DNA from: Myxococcales bacterium
GTDB lineage: Bacteria; Myxococcota_A; UBA796; SXON01
DNA: 40,687 nt
Direction of reading: 5' to 3'
Assembly (NCBI GenBank): GCA_009692605.1
Contig: SHYV01000007.1
Span: forward strand, 1-40,687
Shown here: piece after piece, positions 25,901-32,226 of the stretch
Numbering within the stretch: the first letter of the stretch is position 1
How the letters are laid out: each line of letters opens with the position of its first letter
Notes under the pieces: generated by a model
Told to the model about the DNA's origin: nothing
The model's input: only the letters and a program-made list of their open reading frames with translations
Database searches by the model: none
Translations under genes and position numbers: made by a program

Positions 25901-26786
25901 CGGCTTCAGCGACGCCACCGAGATTGTGGTGGGTGGAGCGCCCGGTCCGCTGTCCGCGCCTCCGCCCCACCGGTCTATCGTGGTCCGGACGGTCGCGTCG
26001 TCGTCCCATTCCTACCTGCGAGACCACACCGTCGACGACCGGCCGGTCCTGCCGGTGGTGATGGCGCTGGAGTGGTTCGTGCAGCGCGCAGGCGAGCTGC
26101 GGCCCGGGATGGCGGTGACCGTGGAGGACGTCAAGGTCCTTAAGGGCGTGGTGCTCGACCACTTTGACAACGGAGGCGACCGATTCGAAGTCATCGCCAC
26201 TGCGACCGGGGCGGATCGGTGGACCATGGAGCTGCGAAGCGCGAAGGCCGTGCACTATCGGGGCGAGGTGTCGGTGCAGGCCGTCGCGTCACCACCTGGC
26301 GCCCCCGAGCGCATCGCTCACGAACAGTTTCCCCACAGCGTGAAAGAGGTCTACGACCGCATGCTGTTTCACGGCCCCGACTTTCACGTGATCCGCGGGA
26401 TCAGCGGGATGTCTGCGGGCGGGATGGAGGCCGAGCTTCACGGAGTGGTGGACGCCGCTAACTGGCCGGGAGAGGGGTGGTCGACCGACGTGGCCGCGCT
26501 CGACGGGGGGCTGCAGCTCGTCGTCCTGTTCACCCAGCTGATGACGAAGCGGGCTGCGCTTCCCACCGGGATTGGCAGCTTCCGGACGTTCGGCCTGCCC
26601 AAGGGCGGCAAGCTCTCGGCGGTGCTGTCGGCCCGCCGTACCAACGCGCACAACACGGTGACCGACGTGGCGCTGATGGACTCCGCCGGGCGGGTGGTCG
26701 CGGAGCTCCGGGGTGTGGAGGCCCACGCTCTTCCGGGCGGGACGTACCCGGTGATCGCCACACGGACCGCGGCGTTGGCCAAGTAG
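19914..26786 (+). CDS. Pfa-type (PfaA-like) iterative polyketide/lipid synthase, KS-MAT-ACP4-KR-DH
   Basis: 2290 residues from the ATG at 19914 (GGAG upstream). The ketosynthase has Cys206 (DAACAS), His341 (GHGTGT) and His381 (GHTKAAAG), with a PfaA-like MCFSKTPALSPTGDCRPFSDEADG block. A malonyl/acyl transferase follows (FPGQGSQ near 590; Ser682 in GHSFGE). A Pro/Ala/Val-rich linker leads to four acyl carrier proteins with phosphopantetheine sites Ser1170, 1270, 1368 and 1464. A ketoreductase has SGGARG at 1742 and Tyr1926 (YALAN). A C-terminal hotdog DH has His2038 (RDHTVDDRPVLP; the usual Gly is Asp). This order matches PfaA of PUFA synthases or related secondary-lipid synthases (HglE). No ER, CLF or other Pfa partner and no phosphopantetheinyl transferase is in the window. 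It probably makes a long-chain or hydroxylated fatty acid. Confidence 0.92.
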   Translation: MSTFSPIAVVGLGCIMPGALDVPSFWRNTLEKRDLITDIPRTHWLVEDYYDPNPKAPDKTYARRGAFLPDVPFDAMGFGIPPSTLPATDTSQLIALIVAQMVLDDVSRLGARTLDLSRTSVILGVTGAQELLSSLVSRLQRPVWERSLRLSGLDEQTVQEACDRIASHYVGWQEASFPGLLGNVVAGRIANRLDTGGTNCITDAACASALTAVQTAIYELQLGHSDMAITGGCDTLNDIFMHMCFSKTPALSPTGDCRPFSDEADGTLLGEGLGMLALKRLEDAERDDDRIYAVIRGLGSSSDGRSKSVYAPVSEGQAKALNRCYEQAGYSPATVDMVEGHGTGTKAGDAAELKGLNLVFQGTRGDTRWCALGSVKSQLGHTKAAAGAAGLMKVVLALHHKVIPPTIKVKKPNTLVDWAKSPFYLATEARPWITGRGHARRASVSSFGFGGTNFHVTVEEYLGPATHPERMDRWGAEILPFSGGTVGEVEAALNEALAVARALPAGASLMDRAVALLTKQVQDRFDAAASTKPAVRLSVLVTATPTGWDLAAKLGAALDALRGGKSMTRGGVWFQPGVDAGKVAFLFPGQGSQYLEMGKGLAMDVAAARGAWDEADACFPEHDRLSFTVFPRPSFTDEDQRSAEQQLVRTEWAQPAIGVASVAMLRVLATHGLTPDVSAGHSFGELTALYAAGALSYPDYVRASRRRGELMAEAAKVPGAMAAVVAKPADVAEELRSLAKAGIEGVVIANYNSPEQTVIAGPTGALEAAVKHLDSAGYKAVRLSVATAFHSPVVAPAADAYAIWLRDLPFAEPRFPVYSNATGVVHGAGPLAVALGEHLRSPVRFVDEVEAMYNSGVRTFIEVGPSAVLTGLVGRCLRGRGHVAFATDARNTDSRVSLLSALGHAAAVGLPVRFAPLWAERQISALRPPPKMAVMINGSNYGKPYPSDQMLPVPPNPPRPSGGGGGSGLSSPSRPPNGVRPMPTSDLVVQVAAPPLAASPQVNRPPPPPPVSPMPPSDLSWVAAFLDSQKQAASVHEGFQRSMTDAHIAFLRSHEETSRVVVALAAGVPATFASPAFAPPAFAPSPVAVVVAPPVVLAPVALQPVPVAARPVAAATHAVAVVASSAQPVGVAVSRDLNALLLAVVSEKTGYPVEMLNLSMDLEADLGVDSIKRVEILSAMREREPSLPEVDAETMGALKTLGQVVSALGAATGPTLASGRTAPETARAPGAAGGRDLTALLLSVVSEKTGYPAEMLNLAMDLEADLGVDSIKRVEILSAMREREPSLPEVDAETMGALKTLAQVVGALGAVSVGGEAEPVRLAAVSPGGAVGVDLTALLLAVVAEKTGYPAEMLNLGMDLEADLGVDSIKRVEILSAMRERQPSLPEVDAETMGALKTLGQVVSALGAGSGADAGVANVATSSPLPAGVDLTTLLLAVVAEKTGYPAEMLNLGMDLEADLGVDSIKRVEILSAMREREPSLPEVDAETMGALKTLAQVVGALCAVSGALSHEGESRSTLSAGPASSAAVDPIGRYELQLLPLGAGTARTSGAMVVVGGGALGAAVAVKLREAGVDAREGDPDGAAGVLFLGGVGVQAVAGDGAGGGAGGADFDLAASVSRAAFAAAKKARLDGAGGFVTVTALGGDFGCEGTLAGPAMLGGLAGLTKTVALEHPAAFVRHIDLAPASVEIQASWIAQELLRTGPIEVGVSTRGRVTPGSWLALEATESAVLPLGPSDVVVVSGGARGVTAACIVALVERTKCKVVLLGRSRIDVAEEPEVAAALDEAALKRALFGLDRTLTPAAAGKQAAAVLAAREARSNITRMKAAGAAVRYVAVNVADGKALSAVLADVRAQWGPITGVVHGAGVIADKRLVEKSTAQFDAVYDTKIEGARALLEATRADPLKVLCFFSSVAGRAGNIGQCDYALANEALNKLAAAEKRARSGSATPTVVKAIGWGPWEGGMVTPALKKQFENLGIPCIPLARGAEIFVGELSGFSDATEIVVGGAPGPLSAPPPHRSIVVRTVASSSHSYLRDHTVDDRPVLPVVMALEWFVQRAGELRPGMAVTVEDVKVLKGVVLDHFDNGGDRFEVIATATGADRWTMELRSAKAVHYRGEVSVQAVASPPGAPERIAHEQFPHSVKEVYDRMLFHGPDFHVIRGISGMSAGGMEAELHGVVDAANWPGEGWSTDVAALDGGLQLVVLFTQLMTKRAALPTGIGSFRTFGLPKGGKLSAVLSARRTNAHNTVTDVALMDSAGRVVAELRGVEAHALPGGTYPVIATRTAALAK
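23316..24425 (+). repeat. Four tandem acyl carrier protein repeats
   Basis: Four copies at 23316-23543, 23616-23843, 23910-24137 and 24198-24425, each about 76 residues with DLEADLGVDSIKRVEILSAM. The N-terminal halves pair copies 1+2 (VVSEKTGYP) and 3+4 (VVAEKTGYP). The C-terminal halves pair 1+3 (LGQVVSALGA) and 2+4 (LAQVVGAL). Copies 3 and 4 share a nearly identical stretch of about 55 bases around the phosphopantetheine site, while other parts differ at many silent positions. Confidence 0.95.
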
Positions 26787-26842
26787 GGGCGGAGAGCGCT
26801 CGTCTCAGGCCCAGGTGAAGGGGCGCGCCGAGCGGCCCCGCC

Positions 26843-27910
26843 TCAGGCCCTCGTGACGCTGCGGATCCCCTCAACGGTGGCTGGAACGATGCCCCGCTCG
26901 GTGATGATCGCCGTGACCAGATCGGCGGGAGTGACGTCAAAGGCGGGATTTTTTGCGGTCGAGCCGGCTGGGGCGGTGCGGACGCGGATGAAGCGGCCGT
27001 CGTCGGACCAGCCCCAAACGTAGAGCACCTCGTCGCCGCTGCGCTCCTCGATGGGGATGTCGGCGCCGGTGGCGGTGTGCGCGGCGATGGTGGTGGTGGG
27101 CGCCGCCACGTAGAACGGGACGCCGGCAGCCCGCGCCGCCAGAGCGGAGGTGTAGGTGCCGATCTTGTTCGCGACGTCGCCGTTGGCCGCGATGCGATCG
27201 GAGCCGACGATTACCATGTCGATCTCGCCTGCCTTGAGGTAGTGGCCCGTGGCGTTGTCGGCGATGATCGCGTGCCGGACGCCCTCCTGGCCAAGCTCCC
27301 ACGCGGTGAGCTGCGAGCCTTGTTGGCGCGGGCGCGTCTCGTCGACGAAGACAAACGGGTCCGCACCGCCACGGTGCGCAGCGTAAATTGGGGAGAGCGC
27401 GCTGCCCCAGTCGACGAAGGCCAGCCATCCGGCGTTGCAGTGCGTTGAGACACGAGGTTTGGCAGCGACGATGGGTGCGCCGAGCTCGCCGATCCGACGA
27501 CAGCTCTCGGCGTCGTCGTCACAAAAGGCGTTCGCAGCTGCGATCGCGGCGGCGCGGGCGCGCGGGATGTTGTCTGCTTCGGCTTCGATGGCCTTGAGGA
27601 CGTAGTCGATGCCGGCGAACAAGTTCTGGGCGGTTGGGCGGGTCGCGCGGAGGTGGTTTGCGGCCTCGGTCACGAAGCCGTGGAACCCCCGATCGGGGGC
27701 CTCGTTCGCTGCTTGGGCGACCCCCAACGCTCCGGTGGCCCCGATCGCGCCGGCACCACGGACCGTCATGTCGCTGATCGCGGTGGCGGTCTCCCGGTAG
27801 GTCGGAAGGTCGACGAGCACGAAGCGATGGGGCAGCTTCGGCTGATCGATCATCCGGATGCTGCCCGACTCCCACCAAAGAGTCCTCGTGTGGACGTTGT
27901 CTACGCGCAT
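26843..27910 (-). CDS. mtnA: S-methyl-5-thioribose-1-phosphate isomerase
   Basis: 355 residues from ATG 27910, with AGAGGAG upstream. Family signatures are RGAGAIG (usually RGAPAIG), THCNAG with catalytic Cys158, DETRPRQQGSQLTAWEL, and VGSDRIAANGDVANKIGTY with catalytic Asp238. It converts methylthioribose-1-phosphate to methylthioribulose-1-phosphate in the methionine salvage pathway, recycling methylthioadenosine from polyamine or other SAM reactions. The Pro to Gly change in RGAPAIG is a minor departure. It is convergent with the lipid synthase (56-bp gap) and follows the OB-like lipoprotein gene upstream by 98 bp in the reverse direction of the cluster (27952). No other mtn gene is in the window. 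eIF2B-like relatives are excluded by the catalytic pair. Confidence 0.93.
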   Translation of the reverse strand: MRVDNVHTRTLWWESGSIRMIDQPKLPHRFVLVDLPTYRETATAISDMTVRGAGAIGATGALGVAQAANEAPDRGFHGFVTEAANHLRATRPTAQNLFAGIDYVLKAIEAEADNIPRARAAAIAAANAFCDDDAESCRRIGELGAPIVAAKPRVSTHCNAGWLAFVDWGSALSPIYAAHRGGADPFVFVDETRPRQQGSQLTAWELGQEGVRHAIIADNATGHYLKAGEIDMVIVGSDRIAANGDVANKIGTYTSALAARAAGVPFYVAAPTTTIAAHTATGADIPIEERSGDEVLYVWGWSDDGRFIRVRTAPAGSTAKNPAFDVTPADLVTAIITERGIVPATVEGIRSVTRA

Positions 27911-27951
27911 TTCAGGCTCCTCTCAGCGGGTCACCGGACCGGACGGGTGGC

Positions 27952-29208
27952 TCAGTGCAGGTCGGAGGCTTCGCGGGGCTCGACCTTCCAGATGGCGTAC
28001 GAGTAGGTCATCGGCCCGGTGACCGTGTCCCAGTGGTCGCCGCTGGCCGCGTCGAAGGCGTAGAACGTGTCGTCGACCGAAACACCCCACGAGGTGGTCA
28101 CCTCACCGTAGGACTCGTCGCTGGTCACATCGACATCGGTCAGGGTGACCAGGCAGCTCTCCCAGGACTCGTAGTCGGTAGCGATTTCGGCGATCACGGT
28201 CGAAACCGGCGTGCTGGAGCCGGTGACTTCGATGTCGTCGGCGCTCGCGAGGACCAATTGGGTAAGGCCAAAGACCTCGGTGGTCGTCCCGGTGGCGCTG
28301 ATGGTATCGCCGATGTGGACGTCAGGGGTGCCGCTCGACACCACCACCGTGAGCCCGGTCCACTCCCCGCCACCCTCGTCCTGCACGAAGAAGTGCTCGC
28401 CGTCGTCGTCGCTCCAGGTCTCGCTCGTGACGACCACATCGGACACCGAGACAGCCCCGCAGACGCCGGTCTGGATGTCGGAGCAGGTGGCGTCCACGAG
28501 GGCGCCGAGCTCGTGCGTGGACAGGTCGGAGGCGTCGCGCGGGTTGATCGAGTAGGCGGAGTACGAGAAGAACACTACGCCGGTGATGCTCGGGTAGGTG
28601 CCGCCGCACGTGGCGTCGTAGTCGTAAAACCCGTTGTCGAGCGCGAACGGCGCGTCGGGGTTCGTGGTGGCGGGCGACAGGGTGCCGGTACCGTACTCAT
28701 TGATTGAGGACACGGTCTGCCCGGAGAGGGTGATGAGCACGCTCTCGTAGGGGTCCCAGTCGGTGACCGCGGAGCCGTCGCCGAGGTCGACGGGAGCGGG
28801 GATCGTCCCCGTCCCGGTGATCTCGACGGATTCGACCGCGAACTCGGTCCAGCCGTAGAAGTCGGTCGGCGTGCCCGTGATGGTCACCTCGTCCCCGGGC
28901 TCGGCGAAGATGTCGCCAACGCCGTCGTAGGACCACACGTAGATGCCCGAGTTCGCGCCGCCGCCCGCGTCCTGAACGAAGAATCCTTCGTCGCCCTGGG
29001 TGTGAGGAGATGTCACGATGACGTGCTCAATCGTCACCTGGGCGCCGAGGGGCGCCGCCCCGCTCCGGATGTCGGCGATGGTGGCGTCAGATCCGCTCGG
29101 GCTGTCGCCGGTGTCGTCCCCGGTCGTGGAGTCGTCGGTGACGGGCTTGCCGCCAAGGTTGCAAGCGAGCGCGAGGGGCAGGGAAAGCAGGAAGGTCGAG
29201 CGGATCAT
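27952..29208 (-). CDS. Lipoprotein with two tandem OB-fold-like repeats
   Basis: 418 residues from ATG 29208. The signal ends in LALAC (Cys16), followed by an Asp/Thr-rich spacer. Two repeats of about 190 residues follow, each starting with a Cys/Ile-rich strand and FFVQD-G-GG (EGFFVQDAGGGANSGIYVW; EHFFVQDEGGGEWTGLTVV), then GD-x-(I/V)-x(2)-TGT, a YESWESCLVTL-like strand (DPYESVLITL), and ending in YSYAIWKVEPREASDLH or FSYSAYSINPRDASDLS. The pattern resembles the OB-fold found in YhcR-type and DUF5689-like surface proteins. A related single domain occurs in the protein at 36540. Longer upstream frames lack a signal peptide. Function unknown; perhaps nucleic acid or carbohydrate binding. Confidence 0.8.
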   Translation of the reverse strand: MIRSTFLLSLPLALACNLGGKPVTDDSTTGDDTGDSPSGSDATIADIRSGAAPLGAQVTIEHVIVTSPHTQGDEGFFVQDAGGGANSGIYVWSYDGVGDIFAEPGDEVTITGTPTDFYGWTEFAVESVEITGTGTIPAPVDLGDGSAVTDWDPYESVLITLSGQTVSSINEYGTGTLSPATTNPDAPFALDNGFYDYDATCGGTYPSITGVVFFSYSAYSINPRDASDLSTHELGALVDATCSDIQTGVCGAVSVSDVVVTSETWSDDDGEHFFVQDEGGGEWTGLTVVVSSGTPDVHIGDTISATGTTTEVFGLTQLVLASADDIEVTGSSTPVSTVIAEIATDYESWESCLVTLTDVDVTSDESYGEVTTSWGVSVDDTFYAFDAASGDHWDTVTGPMTYSYAIWKVEPREASDLH

Positions 29209-29307
29209 GGGGACTCTGGAAGCGCGCGGCGTATACACGGTGGGGGCGGGAATGTCCACTCGCGCGTCGGGGTGGCCCGAGCTAATCGCCGCGCTTGTGG
29301 AGGTCTT

Positions 29308-30267
29308 ATGGCACCTGGCCAACCGGCGCCGCTTGACGTGATCCCGAGCGCGTTGCGCGTCCGCGGACTCGAGCGGCGCTATGCTGGAAAATCCGTGGTT
29401 CGCGGGTTGGATCTGGACGTAAAGGTCGGCGACCTGTACGGGTTCCTCGGCCCCAATGGTGCAGGAAAGACCACGGCGATCCGCTGCATGCTCGGGCTCA
29501 TTCGGAAGGACGCTGGCGAGGTCGAGATCCTCGGCGAGGCCAATCCGGTGCGGCAACGAGCGGGGGTCGGCTCGATGGTCGAGACGCCGAGGTTCCATGA
29601 GTGGCTGTCCGGCCGGGCGAACCTGCAGCTCGCCTGTGCCTACGCTGGGAATGCCTCTGGCGTGGACGAGGCGTTGACCAGAGTGGGGCTCTCCGAGCGC
29701 GCGGACGACGCGGTGCGCGGGTACTCGCTCGGCATGAAGCAGCGCCTGGGCATCGCCCGTGCGCTGGTCGGCAGCCCGAAGGTGCTGATCCTCGACGAGC
29801 CCACCAACGGGCTGGATCCTCGTGGCATGCGCGAGATCCGGGACTTGTTGATGGAGCTGGTGCGCCGGGATCGGCTCACCGTGTTCGTGAGCTCCCACCT
29901 CCTCGCTGAAGTGGAGGCGATGTGCAATCGAGTCGGGATCATCGATCGCGGGGTGTTGAAGGCGGAGGGGCGCGTAGTCGACCTCCTCGCTGGACGGGGG
30001 GATGTCACCGAGGTCGAGGTCGGCGTATCGGACCGGGCCCTCGCGCTCGCCGTGATCGACGCGACCGACGGGCGTGCCCGAATCATCGGAGAGGGGGAAG
30101 ACGGCAGGCTGCTCGTCGGCCTCACCGCGCTGGACGTTTCGGCGTTCAACCAGCGGCTGGTGGAGGCTGGCGTCGGGGTGACCGCGCTGGTGCCGCGAAA
30201 CCGGTCGCTGGAGGACCTGTTCCTCGAAGTTACCTCGGTGGAAGACGATCTTAGGAGGAAGTCATGA
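29308..30267 (+). CDS. ABC transporter ATP-binding protein (ABC-2 export type)
   Basis: 319 residues from ATG 29308 (TGGAGG upstream). The nucleotide-binding domain has Walker A GPNGAGKTT (48-56), signature YSLGMKQRLG, Walker B VLILDEPTNGLDP and the switch His in VSSHLL. The C-terminal ~90 residues (VEVGVSDRALALAVI ... ALVPRNRSLEDLFLEVT) match the accessory domain of ABC-2/bacitracin-type exporters. Its stop overlaps the permease start (ATGA), so the two form one transporter. Divergent from the OB-like lipoprotein across 99 bp. Substrate unknown; such systems export drugs, lipids or peptides. Confidence 0.93.
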   Translation: MAPGQPAPLDVIPSALRVRGLERRYAGKSVVRGLDLDVKVGDLYGFLGPNGAGKTTAIRCMLGLIRKDAGEVEILGEANPVRQRAGVGSMVETPRFHEWLSGRANLQLACAYAGNASGVDEALTRVGLSERADDAVRGYSLGMKQRLGIARALVGSPKVLILDEPTNGLDPRGMREIRDLLMELVRRDRLTVFVSSHLLAEVEAMCNRVGIIDRGVLKAEGRVVDLLAGRGDVTEVEVGVSDRALALAVIDATDGRARIIGEGEDGRLLVGLTALDVSAFNQRLVEAGVGVTALVPRNRSLEDLFLEVTSVEDDLRRKS

Positions 30268-31091
30268 TCCCGACGCATTTCCCATGGATGGTGTGGGCGG
30301 AGCTGCGCAAGGTCTACACGCGCGGCAGCGGGGTCGGGGCCATCGTCATCGCCGCGGTGGTGGGCCTCGGTGCGGTGGGGATCATGTACGAGGCGGGCCA
30401 CAATGACACCGCGCAGATTAACGGGGCCACGCTCGCCGACATCGTCAAGCTCAACGCCGTGGAGTGCAGCGGCTGGGCGCTCTCGGCGCGGAACTTCTTC
30501 GTGCTGCCGCTTTTCTTGCTGCTCGCGGCTTCAAGCTCCGTCGCGGGAGAGCTGGGGGAGCGCACGCTGAGGGAGGACCTCGTGAGGCCCATCCCGCGCT
30601 GGTCGGCGCTCGCCTCACGAATGATCGCGACCTCGTCCTTGGCGGGGGTCACGCTGCTGATCACCGGGGCGCTCTCGTTCCTGCCGGCGTTGCTGCTGTT
30701 CGGGTTGCCGGCGGCCGACGCGGTGCCCGTCGACTATCCGACCGTGGGTCGGCTCGCGCTCGGCTACCTGGCCGCTTTTGCGTCGGACGTCGGCCTCATC
30801 GCGATCGCGATGCTGCTGTCGTTGATGGTGCAGTCGGTCGGAGGAGTGGTCGTCACTCTGGTGTTGATCCTGATGGCGGACCTCGCGGTCCGGGGGGTGC
30901 TCAACCTGATGAACATGGCGTCGATCGCGATCGCTGCGCAGTTGTTGCCATGGACCCTCGGGAACGCGCTTGGATGCTGGCAAGGCTGGTCGAGCGCGTT
31001 CGAGCCCATGCGGTTCTTAGCGCTCGGCATCGTCACCGCCGTCGCGACGGGGATGGCCATGGTGCGGCTGTCTCGGATGGACGTACCCTAG
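30264..31091 (+). CDS. ABC-2 type permease
   Basis: 275 residues, starting at the ATG within the ATPase stop (ATGA), with AGGAGGA upstream. About six hydrophobic segments are visible, including GAIVIAAVVGLGAVGIMY, FFVLPLFLLLAASSSVAG, GVTLLITGALSFLPALLLFG, LALGYLAAFASDVGLIAIAML and GVVVTLVLILMADLAV. The cytoplasmic loop GELGERTLREDLVRPIPRWSALASRM is typical of ABC-2 permeases. It forms the membrane part of the exporter with the preceding ATPase. Convergent with rsmG. Confidence 0.88.
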   Translation: MIPTHFPWMVWAELRKVYTRGSGVGAIVIAAVVGLGAVGIMYEAGHNDTAQINGATLADIVKLNAVECSGWALSARNFFVLPLFLLLAASSSVAGELGERTLREDLVRPIPRWSALASRMIATSSLAGVTLLITGALSFLPALLLFGLPAADAVPVDYPTVGRLALGYLAAFASDVGLIAIAMLLSLMVQSVGGVVVTLVLILMADLAVRGVLNLMNMASIAIAAQLLPWTLGNALGCWQGWSSAFEPMRFLALGIVTAVATGMAMVRLSRMDVP

Positions 31092-31124
31092 GCCACCTCG
31101 GTCTGCGGGTGAACCCCATTCGGC

Positions 31125-31703
31125 CTACACGCGGAGCCACACCACTGCCCGCCGGCTCTTGCCCTCGATCGCGTACCGGTGCACGTGGCACTCGGCGAAG
31201 CCCTCGGCCAGCTCAACCTCGTCCTTCGCCAGCAGCAAGACCAGCTTTCCGCCCGGCCGGAGCAGCCCACGGGCCAGGGTGACTACCTCTCGCGGGGCGC
31301 GAAACGCCCGGCTGATCAGCCCGTCCCAGCCGGCATCCCGGCCGGGATCAGCGCGGTCGACCTGATCGGCGTCGCCGCAGTGTACGGTAGCGTTCTTCAG
31401 CCCCGCCTCCCCGAGCACGACCTCCAGAAACGCAGCTCGTTTTTGACGACGTTCGACCAGTGTTACCCGCGCCTCGGGATACCATGCTGCGAGCGCGATC
31501 CCGGGAAAGCCGGCGCCGGAGCCGACGTCCAACCAGCTCCCAGCGGCGTTTAAGGTCCGGACCGCCTCATCGGCGTCGTCGAAGTGGGGGTCGAGCGGCC
31601 CCGGCCCGACCAGATCCATCGACCCGCGCCATCGCTCGAGCACACGCCGGTGTGCCGCGAGCCCCGGTGGTCGCTTCAGGTTGGGCTGTGTGGGCCGAGT
31701 CAG
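31125..31703 (-). CDS. rsmG: 16S rRNA (guanine-N7) methyltransferase RsmG-like (start uncertain)
   Basis: About 192 residues if CTG 31703 is used. The SAM site is LDVGSGAGFPGIALA, followed by VTLVERRQKRAAFLEVVL, LISRAFRAPREVV and GGKLVLLLAKDE, all RsmG-like. The N-terminal helix VLERWRGSMDLVGPG fits the family's WNRRMNLVG pattern. RsmG methylates G527 of 16S rRNA. No ATG lies at the expected start: the options are CTG 31703, overlapping the TGA of the upstream membrane-protein gene, or GTG 31643, which gives 172 residues. The frame is open upstream to 32006, but that part overlaps the neighbour and looks non-coding. Coupling to the upstream gene is likely. Confidence 0.78.
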   Translation of the reverse strand: MTRPTQPNLKRPPGLAAHRRVLERWRGSMDLVGPGPLDPHFDDADEAVRTLNAAGSWLDVGSGAGFPGIALAAWYPEARVTLVERRQKRAAFLEVVLGEAGLKNATVHCGDADQVDRADPGRDAGWDGLISRAFRAPREVVTLARGLLRPGGKLVLLLAKDEVELAEGFAECHVHRYAIEGKSRRAVVWLRV

Positions 31704-32080
31704 ATCCCGTAGGCCCGACGCACCGGCGCCCGCGCGAACCCCACGATCATCAGAGCGCCGAACGGGAAGCAGCAGCTTGGCAGGTAGAGCACGGCGAGCA
31801 CCATCCCGGCGTACCAGGCCCACTTTGATCCGTTCGCGAGTGAATTCACCACGATGAAGTTCACCATCGACAAAAACGCGAAGCCCCCGAAGATGCAGAA
31901 CCCGAGCACGACCGAGAGCCATTCCGGCCCGTCCGGCAGGCCGGTCGACCCGAAGTTGTAGCCCAACAGGCACCCGAGGATCAGGTACATGAACCCGCTG
32001 AACCACATGAACCCGCGGGCAGCACCCAGCAGACCGTCGTTGTTGATGATCGTGAGCCGTTCGTACTCGTACTCGTCCAT
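31700..32080 (-). CDS. Small membrane protein, three hydrophobic segments
   Basis: 126 residues from ATG 32080. An acidic N-terminus (MDEYEYERL) precedes hydrophobic segments at about 24-44 (FMWFSGFMYLILGCLLGY), 54-82 (WLSVVLGFCIFGGFAFLSMVNF) and 88-116 (WAWYAGMVLAVLYLPSCCFPF). I do not recognise the family. It has a plausible promoter upstream and its stop overlaps the likely start of rsmG. A longer frame to 32314 would run over the gyrA start and is not supported. Confidence 0.7.
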   Translation of the reverse strand: MDEYEYERLTIINNDGLLGAARGFMWFSGFMYLILGCLLGYNFGSTGLPDGPEWLSVVLGFCIFGGFAFLSMVNFIVVNSLANGSKWAWYAGMVLAVLYLPSCCFPFGALMIVGFARAPVRRAYGI

Positions 32081-32101
32081 GTTCAGTGACCTTGAACGCC
32101 G

Positions 32102-32129
32102 CCTATAGCCCGCTATTTGCGCTCCGCAA
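32102..32129 (-). promoter_or_regulatory. Candidate promoter for the small membrane protein and rsmG
   Basis: On the minus strand, TTGCGG (32129-32124), a 16-bp spacer and TATAGG (32107-32102) precede the ATG at 32080 by 21 bp. AAGG lies upstream of the start as a ribosome-binding site. Inferred from consensus only. Confidence 0.45.
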
Positions 32130-32226
32130 TGCCGCGGGGCCGGGTCGCAGTTTCGGGACCCGAAACCCACAGAAAAGGCTCGATCTGCAGGTGCCGCTGG
32201 GATAGAACGACCCCTTCCTGCGGTGC

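Noticed and set aside
26787-26842. Terminator between the lipid synthase and mtnA
   Set aside because: Only a 5-bp GGGGC/GCCCC stem was found, too weak to call in GC-rich DNA.
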